DNA of 64,000 bases. It comes from Microvelia longipes. Lineage: Eukaryota > Arthropoda > Insecta > Hemiptera > Veliidae. The notes under the pieces were generated by a model. The model was not told where the DNA came from. It ran no database searches and worked only from the letters and a program-made list of their open reading frames with translations. The stretch covers positions 28,555,914 to 28,619,913 of the forward strand of contig JACMZG010000008.1 of the NCBI GenBank assembly GCA_018340805.1, read 5' to 3'. Below, piece by piece: positions 1 through 12,300 of this stretch. Position 1 is the stretch's first letter. Every line of letters begins with the position of its first letter. The position numbers were made by a program, and so were the translations under genes.

Positions 1-227
1 ATAATTTATTAGCTGCATACTAAATCTTATCTATGAAATATAAAATAACTGGGAAATAATCATCGAAAGAAGTACCAATGCTTTACAAAGTTTTACCATT
101 GCCCATGTTGTTTGTGTCTGGCATCTTGATTGGTCAAAATTAACTCTCGAGGGAGATTTTTATTTTTTTTTTATCTAATTATTTTATTTTGCCTTATAAA
201 ATTATTCCATATTTATTTTTACTACAT

Positions 228-233
228 TTTATT
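228..233 (-). promoter_or_regulatory. Candidate poly(A) signal of the DNAJB13-like gene
   Basis: AATAAA on the minus strand starts 3 nt after the stop codon. A second AATAAA lies at 217-212. The sequence is AT-rich, so such hexamers occur by chance. Either would give a very short 3' UTR. Confidence 0.35.
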
Positions 234-235
234 GT

Positions 236-374
236 TTAAAACAGTTTAAAAATCTGTGTTGTTGGTTTGCAAGTTGTCTCTATTTTATTTTTCTGGTCTG
301 ATGGTTTTTTATTTAATTCATCAGCTTCATTTAGGCACTTGCTAATCAGATCTTTACATATGTCAGGAATGTAC
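236..374 (-). CDS. DNAJB13: DNAJB13-like exon 7 (C-terminal tail and stop)
   Basis: The exon is 139 nt after the acceptor ATGATTTCAG. Its first base completes an ATG codon with exon 6, giving FPMYIPD, close to the family's FPxYxP. The remaining 40 or so residues are hydrophilic (LNEADELNKKPSDQKNK) and not recognisable. The TAA stop is at 238-236. The frame is open further upstream in genomic sequence, but that part is intronic. Confidence 0.75.
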
Positions 375-3300
375 CTGAAATCATAAGAAAAATTACAGTA
401 GTGTTCAAACACTCTAAATAAACTAACACTATTGTAAGGAATATAAATATTACTTTTTCTCATTTATACTGTAGGTATAAATTCATTTATACTGTAGAAA
501 AGTATTTATCATTTGATACTACCATGTTTTGCAAAACATGAATAGTTGACACAATATAGTTGTGTGAGAGACACTTAGGAAATGCAACAAGCAAAAAGCA
601 ATGCTACATCTGGGAACTGTTCCATCATTCGACATTCGTCATCATTGATGGCTTGACATAATGTCATGTCCCACTCTGTTTCGTTACGTCTAACTCATCA
701 GGGAGCCGACAGAGCCTGAACTCACTCTGACCTTCAATTAATTCCAAAGAATGTATCCTTTAATAATTCCAAACACGGTAGTATCAAATGATATATGTTT
801 TACTTGCCATGTATGATGGCAGTAAGAGAGCACCGCTTGTCTCTGGTAAATACTTCACATTACATTCTTTGGAATTAATTGAAGGTCAGAGTGACATGAC
901 ATTATGTCGAGCCATCAATGATGACAACTGTTGAATGATGGAACAATTCCAGATGTAGCATTTTTTTTGCTTGTTGCATTTCCTAGGTGTCTCTCGCACA
1001 ATTATATTGTAGGAAAAGTATTGTTTTTGCAAAAAAAATTAAAACCAGGATGACACTGTAATTATCTGTGTCTGCCTGTATCTGTGTCTGCCTGTATATG
1101 TGTCTACCTGTATCTGTGTCTGCCTGTATCTGTGTCTGCCTGTATCTGTGTCTGCCTGTATCTGTGTCTGCCTGTATCTGTGTCTGCCTGTATCTGTATC
1201 TGTGTCTGCCTGTATATGTGTGTGTCTATTATAATCATAGCTGTCAGTGTATTTATGGTAGAGAATTGAAACTTGCTACAAGAATCAATCTATGGATGTA
1301 GTTATCATCATCATTAACCTGCAACAATGACTCAACAAAAATATTGTAAAAATTGTTAAAAAATCAATAAATAATCCAATTGAGTTTAAATTTAGTACAA
1401 GTGTAAATAAGTACTCCAAATTTCATTTCAATATGACTAGTATATCCATGATTTTTTTATCATAAAAGTTAAGCAGCATTTAGCATGGTCAGTGCCTGGA
1501 TTGGTGACCGCTGGGAATGATATGGATGTATTTGCTATCTGTGAACGAGCAAAGGAAATTTATTGACTTGTTTATTCTGAGGACTAGCGAAGCATGTCCA
1601 AAGTAGGGGGGATGAGCGTAGTAAATGAGATGTGATTTGGAAAAGTTCCGAGGTACCCCATACCTGATTTTTTTTATTGTAATCATTCTTGTAAATCCAA
1701 TGTTAGTGAAATCTTATATAATATTATATAAGCTATATTAATTTATTTCTCGTAATTTACAATGAAATAGAATTTCATGAATCACTAAGTATATTATCTT
1801 TGTAGTGTGGTTATTTATTCTTTCTGCAACGGACTATCAGCTATTTTAATAGAAATGGCCAGAAGCCAACTTGGGGAAGAAATAAATATCTACTCTGAGG
1901 GTTTCTAAATAAATACCTTGGGAGGTACTTTTTTCTTCCAGACTACTTGTGTAACTTACTTGTACACAATCACTCCTACATAGTTATAAGTTTGAATAAT
2001 TTTTTTTTCAAAACATTGTTACGTCTTTCTGTTCACTGTTTCTGTTGAGCATATTTGTTTTAGCTGCACCTAAAGCTTAGCCGGAAGACTATAAGTAAGC
2101 CTAACTTTGGTTAATTATACAAATTGCTTAAAAAATTATAAATGCAACTATAAAATTAAAACTTTGAATAGTTAGTTATTAATTTTAGAAAGAACCACAT
2201 CAAAAATTAAATTCTTACATTGGAAAAGAGACATTAAATATAATGTGGAGATCACCAAAGTTTTCTGGATCTTTGATATCCGGCATTCCTTCATCATGAA
2301 TAATCTTCACATACCCTGGCCTGAAATTTAATAATATTGTATCACATTTAAAAGAAATAATAAATAAAAAAATTACACACACACATATGTGTATGTATGT
2401 ATTCAGTTTGCGCCATGTTGAGTCCGCTTGTCAATTGCACATCAAATTGCCATCTATTTATTGCCGAAATGCACACAATTATCCTTATACAAAACTATGC
2501 CTCTAACATGGGCATTGCACCCCATAATTTAAGCTGCCTCTGTGGTCAAGGTTGTTAAGGCGTCAGTTATTTAACTGACCTTTGACACCACAGAGGTCGG
2601 GTTCCCATCCCAGGTTACGCTCTCTTTTAATATAATATTATTGTTCAAATAACTTGTCACCAACTTTAGATTACACTTTGAGCGCAACGGTTGCCACAAC
2701 CACTAGAGGTGGTTCCCACGGGGGTTATCCCTGATGAGCTGCAAGGCTCTAAGCGGGTATTTTTATTATTATTCACCATTATTTGCACCCTTTTAATGCT
2801 CACCTGGTGTAATGTGATGTAAATTCAATTTAAGTTTGCAGCTGGACACATTAAATGTATTGTGTGCTTATTGTTGTAAACTTTCAGTTTAAATCCATTG
2901 ATTAAAAAGGTCTATTCTATAAGTAACCTAATATAAATCTATAACCAATAGATTATTAGAAATGGTAGAGTTCTTTAACTGTCACAAATTAGGTTAAGAT
3001 AATAAAGACTTAATTCCTTTTTAAATCTTTATCAAAACCATTGAAGAGCATTTGCCTAGAGATTGTGGGCCTCATAAGGTCTTACAATAATTTTTGTTTT
3101 ATTTTTAAGTTTATTGTTTGTTTACAACCTGTTTCTTTGTTGTTAATTTCAAGAATTGATGTGACCAAAGATTACTGGGCTAAAGCCTTTAATTTATTTT
3201 GATAAATAGATATTTTAAAAAAGATTGAATATTTCAATGATATCGACACCAACTAAGTATTTTCACTTATTAAGTTACCTCTTACTGAAGTTATAACTGA

Positions 3301-6300
3301 AGTCTTCATTGTCTTACTTATAATAGATTATTATAGAGTTACGAGTATACCTTACAACTTCAGTTATTCTAGTTTTTAGTGTCCTGCCATCCAGTGTATT
3401 TATAGTTAATACCATTCCACCAAGTGCATCAGTTAAATTCACTTCTTTCTTCATTGTCAGATTAAGCCCCTCTCTTGTAAACACAGAATGAGGCAAATCT
3501 TCTGTGATATATTTTACATCACCTGGAATAAACAAAATTCATAATAAAATCCTTGTAGCAGGACAGAGTTGAGGTTATTAGTGCATTTTAACATTATATC
3601 ACTCTGTTTCATTACCTCTATCCACAGACTAGAGAACAAAACATTTCTCTTTATGTATGCTTTAACTCGTTAGGGTACCAGTAAAGCCTGAATTCATTTT
3701 GACCTGCACTCTGAATTTCAAGAGTATAAAATGATAACCTAATAACAAGTTTTCCCCCTAATATTATTTAATTAAAAAAACAAGAGCCGACTTTCCACTA
3801 AAACATAACTTCTAGTGACCTATTTCTCCAGACTTCATGAATCAGTATTCATTAGAATACCAGTGTATTCTAAATCAGTGGTTCTCACCCTTTTTTCACT
3901 CATTGCCCTCTCTTAGGTTCTTAAATTTTTCATCGCCCCCTCCCTCTTGGTAGGAGGAGAGGTACACATTTTTTAAAGAGGATTGAGTGTATACTTAGGA
4001 AGATCGTTTTAAAGATGTAGTGAACTATTTCTTATATTTGCAGTGCAGTTCAAACCAATGAAAAATTTACATAATAAAGATCAAAGAAATAGTCTACTCA
4101 AAATAGTCACTATTTAACAACAGTGAAAATATTTAATAATTTTTGAAGGTCTAAAAATTAGGGGTGTGTTTTTGCTACTCCCTAAGAGTAAAACAACATC
4201 AAAGTTTTATGAAAATATTATGTTTCTTCTATCAATTGTTCATCGAAATTATTTTAGCTTGTAAACATCAAAAAGACCCTTTTAAGCTGTCAAATCCAAG
4301 TCTGTAGTGATAAGAGCCTGATTCTATATTTAAAATCCTAGAATAATCGAAGTATTTATCTATAAAATATTGACAATTTTTTAGCACCGACGGTCGTTCT
4401 ATTAATTTCTAACTCATTTATCACAAATTAACTAACAATAAAGAAATGAAAGAAGAATTTCTATCTGCTCCTATGATTATCCTTTGATAAAAAAATGATT
4501 GATCACCATTTCGTTTTCCTGCCATTGGTATTGCCAACCTTACGACTGTCTCTTTGAATCGCGAATATGATTGGTGTATTAATGTTGTTATATAATGCAA
4601 ATATATATGACAATAAAACTAATAGTATATACTTTTGTTGTTATTTAATGCATATTTTATATGTCTCTATAATATTGCACACAGTTATAAACAGTTGACA
4701 ACGTTGGAACATTTTGTTTAAGATTTAATGAGGTTGGGAATAAATTTTTGGCTTGATTTATCATCCAGGACCAGCCTTATTGGCTCTCTCGCATTATTTT
4801 TTCACACTATCAACTGATTATAACTGTGTGTTTTATTATAATCAATTATCTTTGTAAATTTTTCCTATATAAATTACCTGGAATAGTAAAAGGGCCACTG
4901 TCTCCAACTTTTCTAAACAGTATCTCAGTGCCAGGAGGAGTTCCTCTCCTAATTTCTATAATCAATACCTTTTCTTTTAATTCACTTGTTTCTCCGTCAT
5001 CTTTGAATACCTTCCTTGTAATTTTCATCTTCTTGAGTGCTCCTTTATACACCTACTCATATATTGTACATATATGTTTAAAATTTGTTGACTTTATAAA
5101 GAATATTTTTATGTATAATTTGTGTTTAAGATCTCCTGAGGGGTTTTTACTAAGTTGTATGTGTGTGAGCTAAAAAGTAAATAGATCAAGAAAGAGTTCC
5201 GTGTAATTTGGTAATTACACCATGCCAACTATGATAATGTGCCCATGTCATCTTATTTTCAGCAAACAACTCCTGGGACGAAACTGATTAATCCTAATAA
5301 TTGGTTTATACAATAGTGACCAATTTCAAGTTGATACTTGTGTTGTTAAAATGGTAATAAAGAAAAACACTAACTAACAACACCGAGTTCACCCCTACCT
5401 TCTGTTTGGCACTCTCGTATACTTTCCGAGATTCTACACCTATTTTATTCTTTGGTGTGTCCGTTTGTATGTCTGTTATCATCATAGCAACATCAATAAG
5501 ACTTGCTAATTTTATGGCGACATTAATAATAACAGTAATTTGTGTTAATTTGTTGCTAGAGCGACAAAAGCTAAGGGCATAGAAGAATAAGCCTCGTTCC
5601 AGGCCAAGGTCAGGAATGTTAACTAGAATAGGCAATAACCGAAAAGTTACCTAAGAATTTACCTTAAATTAACTAATGTCCTCATAGTTTATACATATTT
5701 CCACCCTAGCACATATACGTGCACTCACTCACACCCATATAGATACATGTTCATACATACATACATACATGTCTTTACATACCCATACATACATTTACAT
5801 ACCCACCTATACATATTTATATCACTGAGTTATATAAGGAATTATTTACATACATTCAACTATATAACCTACTCTCCCAGAGACATGCGCATACATACAT
5901 ACACACCATGCTTGGATAATTGCTAATCTAAGCGTATTTTAATTCAGTATAGAATTTCTATTAGGTCATACTTTGTTCCTCTTAAATTTCACTATAGTAC
6001 ACTTATACTGTATGGTATCCAAAGCCCTTAATACTTTAGCACATTTGCATTATAATATTACCCCTTCTGATAACTATATACACTTATGAAGCCATCTACA
6101 CTTTTACTTTACACTAAGCTTCTACTCACTGGCTGCTAAGCGCATTTTTAATTTAACACATTTTACACTTGATTATTCTATTTGTATGAAAACGAAATAC
6201 ACCACTACACAATTTACGCTTTGATTATTCTTTTTGATGATTATTATAATTCTATACACAAATACACATCTTACACTTTGATTAATCTATTTCTATGAAA

Positions 6301-9300
6301 ATGATTATTATAAAGATATACATAACTACACTTGCATTTTCACTTAGCTCACTGAAATACACTTGAATTATGCTGAAACTTGCAAACCTAAGTTTCCGCT
6401 ATTTTATCTCTGTTAATAAATGTTAATGGGGTTTAAATTTAAATACTAACTTTACCACTATATACAAGGTCCAATTTAGCAACTGTCTATACTTCAAAAT
6501 CTTGGATTAAGGGAAGCAGATCAAACAAAAAGCCTGTAGAGTAATTTCTGTTTATAACTTGTGCTGTTTCCAGGCTTATGTTTATATTGTATTTACTGTT
6601 GAGGGCTCTTCTCTTCTCATTGTTGGCTGTACAATGAGCCAAGATATGTTTGATATCTTACTCCAATTGTTTATTGCATTTGTTGCAGTGTGAATCATCT
6701 ATTAAGTTCATTTTGTATTTAAATGCTCATCATTAGCATGTCCTATTAATATTCTATTTATCCATGTGATTGAATCTTTGGTTGTTTCAATGCTTTTGAA
6801 CCAAGCATTTTGCAGCCCCTTCTGTACTATTGAGTGATACCATAACCCCTTACTTTGATTGACTGCTTCATTGTAGACTGTTTCCCAGTTCTCTCTTATT
6901 TTAGCTTGACATTCGCTTGACCATCACTAAGGGGTGGATTTAGCAGTATAATTACTCCATTTTCTATGGCTTCCTTAGCTAGAGAATCTGCTATGTCATT
7001 TCCTTGAATGTCTACATGTCCCGGTAACCATTGCAAGTAGACTTTAATACCTGCTACAAATAAGCTATGAATGTTGCTGACAATGTCCTTGACTATGGAG
7101 TTAATGAGTGTGCCTTCTTGGCTAAAAGTGCTCTTTATGGTACTTACTGAGGCCTGTGAGTCAGTTAATATAACCCAATTTTTATTTTGAGGTCTTCTTC
7201 TAATACATAAAGATGCTTGCTGTATGGCTACTAGTTCAGCGGTATAGATTGAACACATTTCCTGTAGCTTGAATGAACCAAATATATTATTATTTAAGTG
7301 ATAAGAAGAAGCTACTCCCTTCAGATTTTTTGAGCAGTCTGTATAAACCTTTAAAAAATACTCAGGTGGATATTTTTATCTAGATATTCTAATGTTAATT
7401 GTTTTGCTATTAATTTGCTTGTTTCTTCTTTGCTTTTACCTGACATAATTCCCTTAAATTAAGATGCTATGGATGGTTCCGTTTCAATTTGATTTGATAG
7501 TTGCTTTCTATGATGTTATACTTTTCCTGAATATTCACAATAAGCACACTTATCTTTATATTTTTATTTGTTAAACTATTATTATTATTTTTAAAATAGC
7601 TGTTTGATTGCAGTGCTTTGTCATATATAATAATGTCTGTCTTATACAGCTTTAGGTAGCTCCTTTGTATCCAACCTTAATTGAAGTGGTATAAGCTCAA
7701 TAATCGCCTGTAATGGGCTTGTTCTTATAAAGCCTCCTATGACTCTAACAGCCTGATTTTGTATAACTTGGAGTTCTTTAATTCTCTTGTCCAGATGCAC
7801 AAAAAACAGAGCTCCATATTATAACTTTGTTCTAATCGTTGAGTTGTATATTAACTTTGTAGTATTTGGATGAATGCCCCATTTACTATTTTTAAGATGT
7901 TTAAGAATGTTTATTTTTTTTTGGCTGTGGCTATAAGCTTATTAATATTATCATTCATTAGCAATCTATAGTCTATTGTAATTCCTTGAAATTTGTGCAT
8001 TTCAACCACTGGAATGACATTTCCTCCTAGTGTGAGGAACATGCTAGCTTTATGTTGCTCCCTGCCATTTGTGAATATCATGGTGCAAGTTTTTGTAGGG
8101 TTGATATGAAAATTAGCTTTCCTAGCATCTTCATTAAATAAGGTTATGGCTAGTTGGGCTTTTCTGTTCAACTCCTGCATGGTGTCGCCAGTGAATATCA
8201 GAGCATAGTCGTCAGCTAGTTGTGTAACTTCAGCAAGATGTAGAATGGGATTTGGAATTTTAATAGAGTACAAATTGAACAAGGACCCACTGGCTGGATC
8301 ACCCTGACAAAGCCCTGTTGGGCAATTTTTTGTCACCTGACCCAATTTGTATACTTTGTGAAATATTGAGTATATACTTGTGGCACACAGCTTTCCTCCA
8401 TTGTTTTTTTGAGTACATGTATTAGCACCGAATCATAAGCTCCTGCTACATCCTCGAAGATAACTTGAGTTATTTTGTTATTGGCGTTATTTAATTTGAT
8501 GGTAAGTAGCAAATTGGTTAGACTATTTTAGGTACCCTTGCCTTATCTATAACCATTTTGCCAAGGTGGCAGCACATTTTTTCCCCAAAGAATTTGATCT
8601 TTGTTACGTTTAATTATCTTATGTAAGATTTTAACTGTACAGGTGAGCAAACTTATTTGATAAGTTAATTTTACTGTCAGTATTAGCTCAATTTTTTAGT
8701 TTAAAAAAAAATATAGAGTCGGAAAATAATCCAATTTAGCTTAAATTAATACAAGTATAATATAACTTTATGTAATAAACGAGTAGACCAAGTTTTGTTT
8801 AAATACGGCAAGAATACGGGTTTTGTTGGATCATAAAAGTTAAGCAGCATCAAGTGTGGTCAGTTCCTGTTTAGGTGACTGCTAGGAATAAAACAAATTT
8901 ATTTACTGTGAGGACAAGCAAAGCAAGTCTGAAGACATGACGCTGAATAAATTTGGTAATTTTTATATTCTGAGGACAAAAGAAATGAGTCCGAAGTAAG
9001 AAGGACGTGCTTAGCAAATCCGATGTGATGAGGAAAAGTTCCTAGGTACCCTATGCCTGATTTTTTTGTATCTTTTGTTCTCTGTTGTTATTTTCTTTTG
9101 TGATAAATATAGTGTAATAGAATAACAAGTGATCCCACTCCCTTGAAATACTAGTGCGAATTTAAAAAACGATGAATCGAGTTTTAGTCGATATTATACA
9201 AAAACAAAGACTAATACTATTATAGTATTAGTCTCTTTGTACGAAAAAATGGCTGACCGACTGTAAAATGACAGGATTTCGAAATATTTTGTGAACAGAT

Positions 9301-12300
9301 GTGAAGTGTAATTTTAGTAAATAATCTACTCGCGATCATTAAAAACACTGGGAAACAAGCTCATAAAGTTTATAAGGTGATTTAACTTGAGGATTTTTAT
9401 GAATGAAATCAAATCGACGTCATTGCAGGAATAAATAGTAAATTTTCAATGTTGAACGCCTATACCCTTAGAATAATACTATATATAGAAGGAGCACTAC
9501 TGATAACGCGAAAGCCGGTTCACTGGTGCACTAAGTAATGCTGCCACCCTTACAATATACAATTTTCTAAAAAAAAGTTGGCAATACTTCTGGTTGCTGA
9601 ATTATTATGTTCTATTATTAATTAATGATTGATTATTCATAAAATACTAATATAAATATCGGTGCATTACAATATTTTATGCATTTTAAATTGTAGTTTA
9701 ACGTATTTATTAAAATTATATAAAAAGTAGTCCTCGTCAACTAAATGTAGATTCTTGTATTTCGCCACCCTTTTGCCGTCTAAGACCAGTTTTATTAAAT
9801 ACTCAGCAGGTATTTTAAGTTATTATATTTGTTCTTTACGATCTTTCTTCATTATAATACGACACACGGCTAAAATCAATTGACACCCCGCCAAAAATCT
9901 GTGAGGGAAAGAATTCTATTGGTTCAGACCGACCCCGCTCTTTCCCCCTCCACTTTATGCCAACCTCGGTATAAAAAAATACCTTTTTCGTAAATAAAAT
10001 CATAAAAAGGCAACACTGGTTGTAAATATTTGAAACCTCGCGTCGCTTTTATTTCCCTCATTGTGCATATTTATCTGTTCGAGTTCGTTTCGTTCCATTC
10101 CAATCTGTTGAATTCATCCAATTATTGCAGAGTTGTAATATGATCTGAGTGCCTATATTTGACGCATGGACATTGATGTATTCTTCAAGCATTTCTTGCT
10201 ATTAGAGTACAGCGCAGGGTTTGGGGTCTGTCAACCAAAAGACAGCATTTTTTCGAAAATGCCAATGTCTTTCAATAGATGACAGTCTTGACTTTTTTAA
10301 GTCATGAATGCATATTGTGTCATATTATTTTTATAATATGAAACAATACGCATTCAATTATACAAACATGACACAAAAAAGCAGTTTATTTTGGAAAAAA
10401 AGTAATTATAGCTGACGATTTATTAAAATCGTCAAACTTTTATCATAGAACTATTATGATCCATTGCATTACGTAATCAAAAACTTTAACTTCACTTAAT
10501 TCATACTTCCCGAACAAATTTAATGCAACACTTAGTAAATTTATAAGATACAACGATATTCCTACTTAAAAAGTAAATAAATAAATTTTTAAAAATAAAA
10601 AAATACGATATCAAATAAAACAAATCATAAAATTCAAAACATAACCTGACTTTCAGTGTTGCCAGAGTAGGGAATTTTTTTGTTACTATAAAGAAGGGAT
10701 TTTTTTATTTAAAAATGAGGGTTGAAAGCATTGAGATTTTGGCGGGGTGTCAATTGATTTTAGCCATAGAGATATATTACTAGAGGGGCCCTATTGATTG
10801 AAGTTTGAAACATCGAAAAAGTAACCTGACCACATTCGATTATCATTATCAACAAATAAAGAACAAAATAACAGTAAATTATATAGTAGAATGTTTAAAA
10901 CAAATCACAACACAAACAATCTGCGGGAAGCCGAAAACAATTGATTAATTATAAGCTTAACTCCCTCTTGGAGGAGGTTTCAATGAGGTTACACAGAGCC
11001 CCTGAGAGCCCCACTAAAGATGTTTCAGGCCTCTCAATGTATTAAGATAGGCTATGCCCCTCTAGTATATATCTCTATGATTTTAGCCGTGTGTCGTACT
11101 ATAATAGATATTTATAACACATATTTAAAATAATGTTTGTTGTCAGGTTGGCAGCATTACTTAGTTGCACCAGTCTACCGGCTTTCGTGTTATCAGTGGA
11201 ATTACATTGTGTTTACGGTCCTGTGCTCCTTCTATATATAGTATTATTCTAAGCCTATACCGATTCCTGCAATGACTTTACACGTCATTCACGAAAACGT
11301 CAGGTTATAACCTCCGAACGCGCTTTGGTTTGTTTCCATCGAATTGAATCACCTTATAAAAAACAAATGTCTTAACATCTTGGGTAAACAAGGAATAAAA
11401 ACAACATAACCTTCATCATGACAGGCAACCAGACATTTTCATAACCTCATCCGATTACGATAGTCGCTAAACTTTACTCCCTAGCTGCTAAACTTTTATC
11501 GTATGACATTTTTCGATATATCGCAAGCCCGAAATACGTAAGTAAGATCACTTGTTATTCTATTCCACTATAGTGAGAAACGATAAAAGGATTACTTGAT
11601 TTGATTTTAGACAGTATAAACAATTAGTACGTTCACACACACTCTAGATCCGCGGATCGTATAGAATACGTATACAATACGGTCAACTAACTTCACGGTT
11701 CTTGCAGCGTGTTTGTTTAGTCGATCGAGTGATAACTGATCCCGCCAAAACATGGCGTCTTGTATAGTGAACCTTCACTTTTGGTTATAAGGAAGTTTAA
11801 AACAAAAAATATATTTAATTAAACTGTGATTTCTTTACGTAATAATAAAGTTACACTAATAAAAATAATATTCCAAAAGTTATTTGATCAAAAACGGTTA
11901 TATAGAAGTGAAATAAAAGTTCGACGAGAAGGTTATCCGTTAAATACGATCGTCTCAAAAGGTACACACACAAAAAGACAGCGTATCAGGGGATCCATTT
12001 AGATTCCATCTCCCTAGTTCTAGCGTATGCGATCGGATCCCCTCCGCATGGTTCATACAGCTTAAATTGCCGTATTGAGAGATCGTACTCTATACGATAT
12101 GCGGATCTAAAGTGTGTGTGAACGTACTTAATGTTAATAAAAAACCAAATTCAGTTCTGCTATCTCTTGATTATAAGTTTAAATAAATACAATGTAATAT
12201 ATTTCCTTCTAATTCCCTCTAAAGTAATGTTTTTGATAAACACCGCCATTAATTATTGATACTTTTTTATGGCAAAGCGATTGTGCTGACCTCCTCCAGG

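Larger units (their letters stand above)
9467..11253. mobile_element. 1787-bp TIR element with 8-bp TSD (outer level of a nest)
   Basis: The ends are inverted: CTTAGAATAATACTATATAT at the left and its complement at the right. Both flanks carry CCTATACC (9459-9466 and 11254-11261). An 8-bp duplication is characteristic of hAT and some other DNA transposon superfamilies. No transposase is readable, so the element is non-autonomous. A 330-bp relative is at 17565-17894. The interior is interrupted by another element (9860-11096). Confidence 0.85.

Noticed and set aside
1068..1301. Cysteine/valine-rich open frames
   Set aside because: They are translations of a 16-bp minisatellite that is open in several frames.
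5306..5635. 109-codon minus-strand frame in intron 3
   Set aside because: Composition looks random, no motif is recognisable, and it lies inside the intron of the DNAJB13-like gene.
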